The notes beneath the pieces are model-generated. The model worked only from the letters and a program-made list of their open reading frames with translations. It searched no databases and was not told the origin of the DNA. A stretch of DNA of 64,000 nucleotides from the NCBI GenBank assembly GCA_019359545.1, contig JAHHHB010000011.1:1-64000 (forward strand). The letters run 5' to 3'. Positions 35,815-45,754 of the stretch are shown here, in pieces. The position numbers were made by a program, and so were the translations under genes. The stretch is from Desmonostoc geniculatum HA4340-LM1. Lineage in GTDB: Bacteria; Cyanobacteriota; Cyanobacteriia; Cyanobacteriales; Nostocaceae. Numbering within the stretch: position 1 is the stretch's first letter; each line of letters opens with the position of its first letter.

Positions 35815-36807
35815 TTATCTTCCCCATTGAAAAATTGCTGCACCCCATGTAAGACCGGCACCAAAGCCGGATGTTGCAACGATATGATTGGGTTTAATTT
35901 TGCCTTGGCGTACTGCTTCATCTAAAGCCAGGGGAATGGAAGCAGCGGAGGTATTGCCATACTGGGCGAGATTACTGATAACTTTATGTTCTGGGATATT
36001 TAGCCGTTGGGCAACGGCATCAATAATCCGCTGATTAGCTTGATGTAAGACTAGCCAATCGATGTGGTCAACAGTGAGGTTGGCTTGAAACAAGGCTTTG
36101 TCAATAATTTCTGGCACTTTTTGGACGGCGAAGCGGTAGACTTCTTTGCCGTTCATAGTAATGGGTTGGTAAGCGCCTTTGGTGACATTTATACCAGGGA
36201 GTAGTTCTTGGGATGTCCCTGTATAGCCAAGGTTCAGATAATGGTTTTGAGTGCCATCGCTTTTAAGGGCAAAACCCAATAAGCGATCGCTTTTGGATGC
36301 CTGCAATACTACTGCCCCTGCACCATCGCCGAATAATACACAAGTGCGCCGATCTTGCCAATCTACCCAGCGAGAGAGGATATCTGCTCCTATCAACAGT
36401 ACATTTTGATAGACACCTGTTCTGATGTATTGGGCTGCTGTAACCAGTCCAAACACAAAGCCGGAACAGGCTGCCGTTAAGTCAAAGGCTACTGCTTTGG
36501 TGGCTCCCAATTTGGCCTGTACTTGACAAGCACTACCAAATAGATCGTCAGGGGTGGAAGTCGCCAGCAAAATTAGATCTAGGTCTTCTGGTTCAATTCC
36601 CGCAGCTGCGATCGCCTGATTGCTGGCAGCTGTAGCGAGTACACTCAAAGACTCTGATGGTAGCGCTAATCGTCGTTGACAAATTCCGGTTCTTGTGGTA
36701 ATCCACTCGTCTGATGTTTCAACCAGTTCTGTTAATTTCTGGTTGTGTAGGGAAGTTGCTGGTACTGCTGAGCCACTTCCTGTAATTGCCATGCCTAAGT
36801 TATGCAC
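35815..36807 (-). CDS. fabH: Beta-ketoacyl-ACP synthase III FabH
   Basis: Predicted 330 residues. The catalytic Cys114 is in LTAACSGF, the His is in VLHQANQRII, and the Asn in YGNTSAAS. It condenses acetyl-CoA with malonyl-ACP to start fatty acid chains. The ATG at codon 6 is an alternative start. Between fabH and fabD lie 130 bases of heptamer repeats, and between plsX and fabH another 116 bases of the same kind. Confidence 0.95.
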   Translation of the reverse strand: MHNLGMAITGSGSAVPATSLHNQKLTELVETSDEWITTRTGICQRRLALPSESLSVLATAASNQAIAAAGIEPEDLDLILLATSTPDDLFGSACQVQAKLGATKAVAFDLTAACSGFVFGLVTAAQYIRTGVYQNVLLIGADILSRWVDWQDRRTCVLFGDGAGAVVLQASKSDRLLGFALKSDGTQNHYLNLGYTGTSQELLPGINVTKGAYQPITMNGKEVYRFAVQKVPEIIDKALFQANLTVDHIDWLVLHQANQRIIDAVAQRLNIPEHKVISNLAQYGNTSAASIPLALDEAVRQGKIKPNHIVATSGFGAGLTWGAAIFQWGR

Positions 36808-36923
36808 ACCTAATCTCCCGAGCTATCAGCTTTTTGTCTTTTGTCTTTTGTCATTTGTCATTTGTCCTTTGTCATTTGTCGCTCGTAACTGATGACCAAT
36901 GACTAATGACTAATGACTGATCG

Positions 36924-37946
36924 CTAACCGCTCTCCCGCTCTAGGAGATATTGGGACTGAATTCGTTGCAGTACCTGGTTGTCAACAGCTTCTTTTGCCA
37001 TGCGAATTGCATTAAAAATAGAAGGTGCTTGTGAGCTACCGTGACCGATCAAACAAACTCCTGCCACGCCTAAGAGCAAGGCGCCGCCGTGTTCTGCGTG
37101 ATCCATCCGCTGCTTGATCCGCTTGAGGTTAGGTTTTAAGAGTGCTGAGCCGATTTGACCGTGTAATCCTTGGGGTAATTCTTCGCGTAAGATTTGCAGA
37201 ATTACTTCTCCCACAGCTTCGGCAAATTTTAACAAGACATTGCCGACAAAACCATCACAGACAATCACATCGAAATGACCGGAAAGCACATCACGCCCTT
37301 CGGCATTACCAATAAAATTAATTTGGGAATTTTCCCGTAGCAGTTGGTGGGCGCGGACAGCTGCATCATTACCCTTAGAGTCTTCTTCACCGATATTCAA
37401 CAAACCCACCTTCGGTTCAGTTGTACCCAAGACATATTGACTGTAAGCCGACCCCATGACAGCAAACTGCTCTAGAAACTTCGGACGGCAATCTACATTT
37501 GCGCCGACATCAAGTACTAGCACTGGCTTACCAGCTACGATGGTGGGGAAAACAGTCCCAATGGCTGGGCGGTCAACTCCTGGTAATCGTCCCAAGCGGA
37601 GCAAAGCTGATGCCATGGCTGCACCAGAGTGACCTGCTGAAAATACCGCGTCTGCCCGTTGCTGCTTGACCAAATCCATCGCCACATTGATAGAAGCGTT
37701 GCGTTTGCGTCTCACTGCGTTTAAAGGCTCCTCATCCATTGCGATCGCTTCCTGTGCGGTCACGATCTCCACCTGCCCTAAATTGGTTTTTGGCGGTAAG
37801 GCAGCTTCAATTTGTTGGGGATCACCAACCAACAATACATCTACACCCAATTCTTCACTTGCTCGCAATGCGCCAGCAACAATTTCAGCGGGTGCATGAT
37901 CCCCTCCCATTGCGTCAATTGCGATCCGTACACGAGTCGATCCCAT
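36924..37946 (-). CDS. plsX: Phosphate acyltransferase PlsX
   Basis: Predicted 340 residues. IAIDAMGGDHAP near the start and GARDNA-like region GNAEGRDVLSG, with VCDGFVGNV, identify PlsX, which makes acyl-phosphate from acyl-ACP for phospholipid synthesis. It heads the plsX-fabH-fabD set on the minus strand, the usual order in many bacteria. Confidence 0.95.
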   Translation of the reverse strand: MGSTRVRIAIDAMGGDHAPAEIVAGALRASEELGVDVLLVGDPQQIEAALPPKTNLGQVEIVTAQEAIAMDEEPLNAVRRKRNASINVAMDLVKQQRADAVFSAGHSGAAMASALLRLGRLPGVDRPAIGTVFPTIVAGKPVLVLDVGANVDCRPKFLEQFAVMGSAYSQYVLGTTEPKVGLLNIGEEDSKGNDAAVRAHQLLRENSQINFIGNAEGRDVLSGHFDVIVCDGFVGNVLLKFAEAVGEVILQILREELPQGLHGQIGSALLKPNLKRIKQRMDHAEHGGALLLGVAGVCLIGHGSSQAPSIFNAIRMAKEAVDNQVLQRIQSQYLLERESG

Positions 37947-37989
37947 TGCTTAGAGCTTCTAGAAACCTTACAAATTTTACCAGATGGCT

Positions 37990-38140
37990 AGGCCAAGATA
38001 GCACGAATTATTGAAGACTAGGGAGTGGGGCATTGGGAATGGGGAAAGGGAAAGGGGTAAGGGGGAAAGGTTAAATTTATCCCTTTACCCTTTACCCTTT
38101 AACCTTTTCCCCTGCCCTTTTGCTCCCCACTCCCTACTCC
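37990..38140. repeat. Purine/pyrimidine low-complexity tract between pepA and plsX
   Basis: GGGAAAGGGG-type repeats (38030-38070) are followed by CCCTTTACC-type repeats (38080-38115), forming a long imperfect inverted pair. No gene is seen. Confidence 0.6.
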
Positions 38141-39622
38141 CTATTCCCCAGCCCCCAATACCCAGTCAACCAGGGTCCGAACGCCGTAGCCAGTTGCGCC
38201 GGCGCTGTTGTAGCCGTTTTCTTTATCTGTCCACACTGGGCCGGCTATATCTAAGTGCGCCCAAGGAGTTTCTTTCACGAATTCTTTGAGGAAAAGGGCG
38301 GCGGTAATGGAACCACCTGGACGCGGACCAGTATTTTTCATGTCGGCGATGCCAGATTTTAGCCCTTCAAAATATTTTTCTTCCATTGGCATCCGCCAAA
38401 TCTTCTCGCCTGAAGTTTGGGCGGCTTTTTCCAATTGGGAAGCTACTGCATCATCGGTAGTATATAATCCGGCAATATCCTCACCTAAGGCGATGACGTT
38501 GGCACCTGTGAGGGTGGCTAAATCAACGATCGCATCTAATCCCAATTTGTCGGTATACACTAAGGCATCTGCTAGGGTCAAACGTCCTTCAGCGTCGGTG
38601 TTGTTGACTTCGATTGTTTTGCCGTTTGATGCTGTGAGAACGTCTCCTGGGTGCATAGCGCGACCGCTAATCATGTTTTCAGTCGCCGCTGAGATAAAGT
38701 GAACTTCGGAATCTGGCTTGATTTGAGCGATCGCTTTTGCCGCACCCAAGGTTGCAGCTGCACCGCCCATGTCAATTTTCATGGTTTCGATGCCACTACC
38801 AGCACCTTTAATGTTAAGTCCGCCGGAGTCGAAGGTTAAACCTTTACCAATAATTGCGAGTTTCTTTTTGGGTGTACCTTCTGGCTTGTAAGTGAGGTGA
38901 ATAAATTTCGGTGGCAAATCGGAAGCTTGGGCTACTCCCAAAAAAGCACCCATGCCCAACTTTTCACAGTCTTCTCGTTCGAGAATTTGCAGTTGTAAAC
39001 CGTATTCCGTGGCGATCGCTTGGGCTGTTTCTGCTAAAGTAATCGGTGTTACCGCATTGGCTGGGGCTGCTACTAACTGCCGTGCCAAAATTACCCCAGA
39101 AACAATTTGATGGGCGCGGTTGATGGCTGCTTCTTGTCCAGCGAAACCTAGTAATTCTACGGTTTCTATTTGTGTTCCTTTATCTTCTGGTTCTGATTTA
39201 AAGCGAAGATCTTGGTAAAGTGCTAATTCTACACCTTCAGCGATCGCTTGGGCGCTTGCGGCTGGATCGTTATTCCACAATGGAAAACTAAAACCGAGAA
39301 TTTTGCTTTTTTGCTTTTTGCCTACTCTGGCCACCGCAGCCCCAGCGCGTCGTAGAGTATCTAGTTTGAGTGCTTCTGGTTTTCCTAAACCTACTAGAAT
39401 AACTTTCCGAACTCCGCCGCCAGTGCCCACACGGGTGAAAACAGTGCTGTTAGCTTTACCTTTAAATTCCTCTTCAGCAATCAGTTCTTTCAAGACTCCG
39501 GCAAACTTTTGATCCAAAGTTGCCAGTTCTCCGGTTAACTCTACTGCATCTTCAAATAATCCAATTGCCAAACTGTCGCCTGCCCACTCTAGCAAAGGCG
39601 TATCACTAGGTTGAATTGTCAT
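38141..39622 (-). CDS. pepA: Leucyl aminopeptidase (cytosol aminopeptidase, M17)
   Basis: Predicted 493 residues. The M17 signature NTDAEGRL (about residues 340-347) and the metal and catalytic sites [10 protein letters not shown] and KIDMGGAA are intact. It removes N-terminal residues from peptides in the cytosol, forming a dimanganese or dizinc hexamer in the family. It is upstream of plsX on the same strand but separated by 194 bases of repeats, so it is probably its own unit. Confidence 0.95.
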   Translation of the reverse strand: MTIQPSDTPLLEWAGDSLAIGLFEDAVELTGELATLDQKFAGVLKELIAEEEFKGKANSTVFTRVGTGGGVRKVILVGLGKPEALKLDTLRRAGAAVARVGKKQKSKILGFSFPLWNNDPAASAQAIAEGVELALYQDLRFKSEPEDKGTQIETVELLGFAGQEAAINRAHQIVSGVILARQLVAAPANAVTPITLAETAQAIATEYGLQLQILEREDCEKLGMGAFLGVAQASDLPPKFIHLTYKPEGTPKKKLAIIGKGLTFDSGGLNIKGAGSGIETMKIDMGGAAATLGAAKAIAQIKPDSEVHFISAATENMISGRAMHPGDVLTASNGKTIEVNNTDAEGRLTLADALVYTDKLGLDAIVDLATLTGANVIALGEDIAGLYTTDDAVASQLEKAAQTSGEKIWRMPMEEKYFEGLKSGIADMKNTGPRPGGSITAALFLKEFVKETPWAHLDIAGPVWTDKENGYNSAGATGYGVRTLVDWVLGAGE

Positions 39623-39687
39623 TTCGGGATTTTATGTAAAATATTCGTTCTTGTACCAGTATTGCTCAAAATTTTTGTTTCATGGTG

Positions 39688-39905
39688 AGGGGAATGGGGC
39701 ATTGGGCATTGGGTATGGGGCATTGGGCATTGGGCATTGGGCATTGGTATTAGAACTTAAACGTTGAGCTTCTGAAGGTGAAAGTTGAGCTTCTGAGGGT
39801 GAACGTTGAGCTTCTGAAGGTAAACCTTCAAACTTTAACTCTCCATGCCCCATGCCCTATGCCCCATGCCCTATGCCCTATGCCCCATGCCCTATGCCCC
39901 AATTG
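39688..39905. repeat. Nested repeat block: heptamers around a 21-base tandem array
   Basis: GGGCATT heptamers (39692-39748) come first, then three 21-base units starting at 39763, 39784 and 39805 (GTTGAGCTTCTGAAGGTGAAA type), then CCCTATG/CCCCATG heptamers (39842-39901) of opposite sense. The outer arrays could pair. The stop codon of the EcsC-like gene lies inside the last array. Confidence 0.8.
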
Positions 39906-41058
39906 CATTTGTATCAATGTCAAATTTATTAGCGATCGCAGTAATTATTTCTTGTTCAACTGGTGTAGTCTGGTTGTCAAGCTGGGCAATTTTGTAACAC
40001 TGGGCTAATAATGGTATGGCAAAATCACGGGTTAGCTCATTGAGCAGTGTATCTAAAGGCTTGGGCGATTTGATGTTTTCGGCAATGGCATTTAGGGAGG
40101 TAGGACTTAAATTTGCAGTTTGCAATTCTGGCAAAATTTCTGACCAAGTTTTTTCGGGATGACTGGCGAGGATCATGTGAACTAAAATTTGATCCATGAC
40201 GGCTTGTTGAGCGATCGCACTTTGGAGATACTCTTCACTCTGTTCTTTTAATGCTGCTAGTGTCTCTGGAGAATTGAGGGAAGTTGATTCATCTAATTTG
40301 GCTTCGTAAAATCGACAAGCAGCATATCCCAATGAATAAATCATCGTCGCATTTGAACTAACGGCGATCGCTGCACCTGCAAAGGGGACATTTCGCAACA
40401 AGCCTAATCCCGCAGCTTTCAACAGACGGCCTCCACCCAAAGCCAAACCAAAAATCGCCAAAACTTCACCTTTACGGGCTGGATCTTTTAAATCTAGCCC
40501 ATAGTCAGATGCAATTTCATAAACCATTTCTGACTGCAATTTTGTTGTCGCTGCCAAATCAATTGCCAAAAATGTCAGCGCAAATCCCGGTAAAATACTT
40601 GTTGCCAAACCAATCCCACCAGCTCTTGCTGCTTTGTCCATCATGATGCGGTGAGCAATTTGGCTGGGTGATTCGTTGGGATATTGTTGCTTGAGCTTGT
40701 TTACCGCCACTTGTGCTTTTTCTAAATCCACAACATCAGTGGCACCAAACAGCCAATTGAGATTTAAAACCCCAGATAGTTTTCTAATCAGCCAATTTTC
40801 ACCCAGGCGATTCACAACTGTACCGCCGGCTTGAGTTGTTTGCTCAATTAACTTGTGTGTTTGCTTCGTTGCTGCTTCCCCAATACCTATTGCTGTGTCT
40901 ATAACTGCTTTGCCCGTGTCAGCAACAGTTTTAGCAAAATCCTCTAATATCGACGGTTGATTTTCCACTGATGATTGAGCCGTGATTTCGACTTTCTTTG
41001 TTTCTGCACGTGAATGGACTAACTCGTTCACTTCTGTTTTTTGGGGTTGATCTGCCAT
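39892..41058 (-). CDS. EcsC-like protein
   Basis: Predicted 388 residues. A hydrophilic N-terminal third is followed by an EcsC/DUF697-like hydrophobic core (about 145-260): GLATSILPGFALTFLAIDLA, then YGLDLKDPARKGEVLAIFGLALGGG. The C-terminal part (about 350-385) looks like a TerB-like helical tail (ITAIANKFDI). Membrane association is likely. Function is unknown. The last codons and stop come from a heptamer repeat. It stands apart from its neighbours. Confidence 0.7.
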   Translation of the reverse strand: MADQPQKTEVNELVHSRAETKKVEITAQSSVENQPSILEDFAKTVADTGKAVIDTAIGIGEAATKQTHKLIEQTTQAGGTVVNRLGENWLIRKLSGVLNLNWLFGATDVVDLEKAQVAVNKLKQQYPNESPSQIAHRIMMDKAARAGGIGLATSILPGFALTFLAIDLAATTKLQSEMVYEIASDYGLDLKDPARKGEVLAIFGLALGGGRLLKAAGLGLLRNVPFAGAAIAVSSNATMIYSLGYAACRFYEAKLDESTSLNSPETLAALKEQSEEYLQSAIAQQAVMDQILVHMILASHPEKTWSEILPELQTANLSPTSLNAIAENIKSPKPLDTLLNELTRDFAIPLLAQCYKIAQLDNQTTPVEQEIITAIANKFDIDTNAIGA

Positions 41059-41194
41059 TGCTTGACACCATCCTGTAAAGCCTCTCTTTAAGTTTGTAGC
41101 GAAAGTGCGATCGGCTTGACATCCCCCGACAAGTACAAGTTAGCAGAACCACCTAAATAATACTGGAGATTAATCTAAAGTTATTATTTTACAA

Positions 41195-41536
41195 CTAATA
41201 ACCCAATGTCAATAACACTTTACCTTCTAAAATAGCGAATGTTTCTGGAGTTAAGACACCCAGTTTACTTTGCAATCTAATTTTGTCAATTACGCGCAAT
41301 TGGTGGCACAGAGCAACTGAATCTAGTTCTAATTCCCCCTCACCACTCTGAATTAACAGACACGTTGGCAAAGAAGCACGGCGCAAATTACTAGTTAAGG
41401 GGATGGTTATGACAGTAGTTGAAAATTGAGAAATTATTTCATTCTGAAAGACAATAACAGGTCGAGTACCTCCTTGTTCAGAACCTCTCGTTGGGTTTAG
41501 GTCTGCCAACCATACCTCACCTCGTTTGATAGTCAT
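41195..41536 (-). CDS. PemK/MazF-family toxin (mRNA interferase)
   Basis: Predicted 113 residues. IKRGEVWLADLNPTRGSEQGG, RPVIVFQNE and TTVITIPLTSN are the conserved MazF/PemK core, including the Arg and Thr used in RNA cleavage by the family. It probably cuts mRNA at short motifs when freed from its antitoxin. The antitoxin gene ends two bases upstream of this start, so the pair is one operon. Confidence 0.9.
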   Translation of the reverse strand: MTIKRGEVWLADLNPTRGSEQGGTRPVIVFQNEIISQFSTTVITIPLTSNLRRASLPTCLLIQSGEGELELDSVALCHQLRVIDKIRLQSKLGVLTPETFAILEGKVLLTLGY

Positions 41537-41538
41537 TC

Positions 41539-41769
41539 TTAGTCTTCTTGCCTCAGCATTTTGGCGTATTCATCCAATCCTTCCTCAGCAAGTATTTGAT
41601 CTTCTTGTGCAAATTCATTGTAGAGGGTAGCTATTTGATTTGTATCTATTTGCCAGCTAGCTACACAGCTACGGAATTTAATAAAAGCCAGAAAATCTCC
41701 AACTTGTTTGAGTTGTTCTTCATTGAAGTTTTCTAGTTCTCTTATCAGTAATTCTTTGAGAGTAAGCAT
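41539..41769 (-). CDS. Antitoxin of the PemK/MazF-type pair
   Basis: Predicted 76 residues. LTLKELLIRELENFNEEQLK and VGDFLAFIKF resemble small antitoxins common in cyanobacteria (DUF2281-like). The acidic C terminus (AEEGLDEYAKMLRQED) would wrap the toxin. It is placed directly before the toxin gene, with two bases between stop and start. No DNA-binding motif is obvious in so short a protein. Confidence 0.78.
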   Translation of the reverse strand: MLTLKELLIRELENFNEEQLKQVGDFLAFIKFRSCVASWQIDTNQIATLYNEFAQEDQILAEEGLDEYAKMLRQED

Positions 41770-41909
41770 TTCATAGTCTCCAAAAATATATGTTTCAATT
41801 TTTGATAGCTTCAGCGTATAGCTTTAGAACTGGCAAATTCTCATCCTGAATTCTGACTCCTGAATTCTGACTCCTGAATTCTGAATTCTGCTGTATATCG
41901 CCCTTCATC

Positions 41910-42737
41910 CTATCCTCTCACCTCTTGCCCTTTACCGATATCAGCTTTACTTTCTAAAAAGTCGTTATCCTTAAGGATTTCATAGAGATTAATATCTTGC
42001 TCTAGCAAGCAAGCATGTCCGCAGTCGGGCAGCACCACAATCTCAGTATTTGGTATGATATTTGCTATGCGCTTGACTTCTGTTACAGAAGGCAAAAGCC
42101 GATCGCTACCACCAGCAATCAACAAAACTGGCTGCGTTAACTGGCGCAATTGCTCTTCATCAATCTCAAACTCCCGGAGTAAAGACAATCGCCAAAGAAC
42201 CGTTTCTGACGGAACAGAACGCATAGTTCTTAATAGTTCATGGCGATCGCTGCGAGATAACCGTGGCAGAGATGCTAAAAATGGTAATAACCCCAGTGCG
42301 CCAAGATCGTACAATCCTGATGGGACTAAGTAAGTAATTTGCGATGCCCAATTCAACCAAGGACGCAGTTGAAAGGCTGAAGCTGGATTAATTAAAATAA
42401 TTCGTTGAAATAAATGCGGTGCTTTGATTGCTACTTTCATCGCCAAGCAACCGCCAAATGACTCACCACACAAGTAAATTGGCCTGTGGGAGCTTTTTTC
42501 TAATTCGGCGTGGATCAAGTCCAATACATTGTCAGTTAGCACATCCCAGGTGGTGAGATCTTGACGGGGGATTGCGAAACAGCGGACATCAAAACCAACT
42601 TCTAATCCAGCGGTTTGCGATCGCAATAATTGACCTGTTCCATCCATTCCTGGTAAATATACAAACAGCGGATACTCTGGTCGTAATCGTGTGGGCGTAA
42701 GGAAACAAGGCTTGAGTTCAACTTCTGGGGTAGTCAT
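41910..42737 (-). CDS. Alpha/beta hydrolase, PES/ELT esterase-like
   Basis: Predicted 275 residues. FVYLPGMDGTGQ holds the oxyanion-hole region and LCGESFGGCLAMKVA the nucleophile elbow (Ser about residue 110); an Asp is likely in IAGGSDRLLPS and the His in LPDCGHACLLEQD. The sequence style is that of the hydrolase half of plant plastid phytyl ester synthases. The next gene upstream on the same strand is an acyltransferase like the other half of those enzymes. The start ATG is supplied by a TCATTGG heptamer array (42734-42761). Confidence 0.82.
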   Translation of the reverse strand: MTTPEVELKPCFLTPTRLRPEYPLFVYLPGMDGTGQLLRSQTAGLEVGFDVRCFAIPRQDLTTWDVLTDNVLDLIHAELEKSSHRPIYLCGESFGGCLAMKVAIKAPHLFQRIILINPASAFQLRPWLNWASQITYLVPSGLYDLGALGLLPFLASLPRLSRSDRHELLRTMRSVPSETVLWRLSLLREFEIDEEQLRQLTQPVLLIAGGSDRLLPSVTEVKRIANIIPNTEIVVLPDCGHACLLEQDINLYEILKDNDFLESKADIGKGQEVRG

Positions 42738-42761
42738 TGGTCATTGGTCATTGGTCATTGG
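42734..42761. repeat. Heptamer array TCATTGG x 4
   Basis: Four perfect copies. The first unit contains the start codon of the alpha/beta hydrolase on the minus strand, the same arrangement as at fabD. Confidence 0.9.
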
Positions 42762-42888
42762 TTAATGATAAAACTTTTGGACTGTTGATGGTTGGCTGCT
42801 TTTGACAAGATGCAAAAACAGTCTTACAGCAACCAACTCAAAGTCGCAGCGACAATCCAAAATCCAAAATCCAAAATCCAAAATCGTC

Positions 42889-43608
42889 TCACCCTTGACG
42901 CAGTAAGTCGCTAACTTCGTTGTGGCAATATTGAGTTAGTTCAGCCACAACAGTTCTAGCTTGTTTGCCATGATATGTTTTTTGATGTTGGGGCGTAATC
43001 CAATAAGGACGACCGATTAACACAGCAACTCGGCGATAAACTACCAAAGGATGCCAACCTGGTTGCTTAAATAAAGGTTCTGAAGGATCGAATAAACTCA
43101 ACAGCCTCAGGGGAAAACCAGAAGTGTTTACTTCTTCTAAAGATGCGACCGCCACTGGCAAAATTGCTAAATCCTCCACATCAGCCCGCAATGCCAAATG
43201 AGCAAATCCCCGCTGAAATTCACCCACTGTGTTTGGCACTGTAAATTTCACCATTGGTTCTGTTCCTTCGGGAAATACTCCTACCATCTGCCGAGACTGC
43301 AATAGCTTCTGTGATTGCACAAAAAAGCTTTGTTGGCGGTTTTGGGCTTCCTCCAAAGGAAAACACCCCAATTGTCCGGTAACAATCTCGCGCATGATCG
43401 GCACTTGTCCCATGTAGTGATGACAAGCAAAGCGAATTGGATTCGATAACGCTGCCATTAAAATCGGTGCATCCATAAAGCTGCGGTGATTGCTGACTAC
43501 CAAGACGCTAGCATCTCGCGGAATGCGATCTTCGTAATAGCGAAACATTTGTGTTGAAAGCCCTGCTAATAAAGCGTGGGAAATCAACTGAGGGCTATTT
43601 AGACTCAT
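42889..43608 (-). CDS. LPLAT-family acyltransferase (PlsC-like)
   Basis: Predicted 239 residues. The H-x4-D motif (NHRSFMDAP, His about residue 41) and the acceptor-site motif FPEGTEP are intact, as in 1-acylglycerol-3-phosphate acyltransferases. The two flanking short hydrophobic stretches may be membrane-peripheral. The adjoining esterase-like gene suggests it may make neutral lipid esters rather than, or in addition to, phosphatidate. The gap to that gene is 151 bases, including ATCCAAA short repeats. Confidence 0.85.
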   Translation of the reverse strand: MSLNSPQLISHALLAGLSTQMFRYYEDRIPRDASVLVVSNHRSFMDAPILMAALSNPIRFACHHYMGQVPIMREIVTGQLGCFPLEEAQNRQQSFFVQSQKLLQSRQMVGVFPEGTEPMVKFTVPNTVGEFQRGFAHLALRADVEDLAILPVAVASLEEVNTSGFPLRLLSLFDPSEPLFKQPGWHPLVVYRRVAVLIGRPYWITPQHQKTYHGKQARTVVAELTQYCHNEVSDLLRQG

Positions 43609-43992
43609 ACCTAATCAATATATAGTCCGTTAAATATGGCAGTTTATCTTAATTTAATTTTTACATTTCTTTACTACTGCCATGACCGTCTTAAGATAGA
43701 AATGTCTGAATCTATAAAGGGAGGTAGATTTTCTGCATTCTGGGTATTATGTATTCTTCAACACAATAATATTATGTAATCAAAAGTATTCCGAAAAATT
43801 ATCTAATAGTAAATTTCTGTATTTTCGGCAAAAATCAGTTGAATTAATGCATATTATAAAACAATTGCTGACCGGATAAATTTGCTAATATTAAGGTGTT
43901 ATTGGAAAAAATGCTAGTAATGTTATATAATTGCGTGGTTTTGACCACAAAACTAAGATGTAAAACGTTTTAATAAGTTGATTTTATTTTGC
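43609..43992. other. Divergent promoter region before metG
   Basis: About 380 AT-rich bases between the acyltransferase and metG, transcribed in opposite directions. No T-box or other leader RNA is recognisable, and no repeat stands out. Confidence 0.4.
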
Positions 43993-45597
43993 ATGAATCT
44001 AGTGAATAAAACAAAAAAGACATTTGCACTGACAACACCCCTATATTATGTAAACGATGTCCCTCATATAGGCAGTGCTTATACAACGATCGCTGCTGAT
44101 GTAGTAGCGCGATTTCAAAGATTGCGGGGACATCAAGTACTATTAATTACGGGTACAGATGAGCATGGGCAAAAAATTCAGCGATCGGCAGAAAGTTTAG
44201 GTAAAGCTCCACAAGATTTTTGCGATGAAATTGTGCCTAGCTTTGTGAGTTTGTGGAAGTTGCTTGATATTCAATACGATCGCTTTAGTCGAACTACAGC
44301 ACCTCGTCATGGAGCGATCGTCAAAGAATTCTTTGAGCGAGTATGGGAATCTGGCGATATTTATCAAGGACAACAACAAGGCTGGTACTGCGTATCCTGT
44401 GAAGAATTCAAAGAAGAACGGGAACTTTTAGAAGGACACCGTTGCCCAATTCATACTAACAAAGAAGTCGAGTGGCGAGACGAACAAAACTATTTTTTCC
44501 GCTTATCTAAATATCAAAATAAACTGACAGAATTTTATCAGTTAAAACCAGATTTTATCCAACCAGAAACTCGGCGCAACGAAGTCCTAAGCTTTGTCAA
44601 TCAAGGTCTGCAAGACTTTTCAATTTCACGGGTAAATTTAGATTGGGGTTTTCCAGTACCAACTGATCCCAAGCACACCCTTTATGTTTGGTTTGACGCA
44701 CTACTGGGTTATGTAACCGCATTACTCGAACCAGATGCAGAACCGACTTTAGCAAATGCTCTACACACATGGTGGCCAATTAATTTGCATTTAATTGGTA
44801 AAGATATTCTGCGTTTCCATGCAGTTTATTGGCCAGCAATGCTGTTATCAGCCGGTTTCCCCTTGCCAGATCGAGTATTTGGACATGGCTTTTTGACTAA
44901 AGATGGTCAGAAAATGGGCAAAAGTCTGGGTAATACCCTCGATCCTGTAGATCTGGTCAAACGCTATGGTAGTGATGCCGTTCGTTATTACTTCCTTAAG
45001 GAAATCGAATTTGGCAAGGATGGAGATTTTAATGAAGTTAGGTTCATTAATGTTCTGAATGCAGATTTAGCGAATGACTTAGGTAACTTGCTCAATCGCA
45101 CCTTGAACATGGTGAAGAAATACTGTGCTGAAAATAATGTACCACCAATCGGCAACGAAACAATCTCTGACGAAAATCCTTTGAAAACAATTGGTTTACG
45201 TCTGGGGGAACAAGTAAAACAAACCTATGAGCAGCTAGCTTTCAATCAAGCTTGCGAATCCATCCTTTTACTGGTGCAAGCCAGTAATAAGTTTATCGAT
45301 GAACAAGCTCCTTGGTCATTATATAAACAGGGACAGCAGCAGGAAGTCGAGAAAGTTCTGTACGCAGTTCTAGAATCGGTTAGACTAGCAGCTTATCTAC
45401 TATCTCCAATTATTCCGAACATCAGTAGCGATATTTATCGGCAACTGGGCTTTGGAATAAACTTTAACGATCAAATAGAAACTTCACTGAATGCTCCTTT
45501 TGCTACCCATGCAGTGTGGGGAGTACTATCCAGTAAACAAAAGTTGGGTACACCCCAACCAATTTTCAAACGCATAGAACAGCTAAAAAACGATTAG
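43993..45597 (+). CDS. metG: Methionyl-tRNA synthetase
   Basis: Predicted 534 residues from ATG 43993; a TTG five codons upstream is rejected. The HIGH-type motif is HIGSAYTTI (about residues 25-33) and the KMSKS-type loop is KMGKSLGNTLDP. The connective region has CVSCEEF and a later Cys, so part of a zinc knuckle is kept. It charges tRNA-Met. The length shows there is no C-terminal dimerisation domain, as is common in cyanobacteria. Confidence 0.95.
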   Translation: MNLVNKTKKTFALTTPLYYVNDVPHIGSAYTTIAADVVARFQRLRGHQVLLITGTDEHGQKIQRSAESLGKAPQDFCDEIVPSFVSLWKLLDIQYDRFSRTTAPRHGAIVKEFFERVWESGDIYQGQQQGWYCVSCEEFKEERELLEGHRCPIHTNKEVEWRDEQNYFFRLSKYQNKLTEFYQLKPDFIQPETRRNEVLSFVNQGLQDFSISRVNLDWGFPVPTDPKHTLYVWFDALLGYVTALLEPDAEPTLANALHTWWPINLHLIGKDILRFHAVYWPAMLLSAGFPLPDRVFGHGFLTKDGQKMGKSLGNTLDPVDLVKRYGSDAVRYYFLKEIEFGKDGDFNEVRFINVLNADLANDLGNLLNRTLNMVKKYCAENNVPPIGNETISDENPLKTIGLRLGEQVKQTYEQLAFNQACESILLLVQASNKFIDEQAPWSLYKQGQQQEVEKVLYAVLESVRLAAYLLSPIIPNISSDIYRQLGFGINFNDQIETSLNAPFATHAVWGVLSSKQKLGTPQPIFKRIEQLKND

Positions 45598-45754
45598 TCA
45601 ATATCAAATTCTGATTTTGTTCAATTTCTAATTCTCTGGTAAAAATTTATCGGGGCTGAACTTAATTAGCCCCGGAACATTATCATAAACCGCTGTGACT
45701 AGAAAGTAAAACTGGGTATTTTGTATCAAAAATAACAGGGATAAAAACTGAGGT

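Noticed and set aside
45650..45673. Hairpin CGGGGCT/AGCCCCG after metG as a terminator
   Set aside because: Stem is good but no T run follows on the plus strand, and the weak T run on the minus strand serves no gene.
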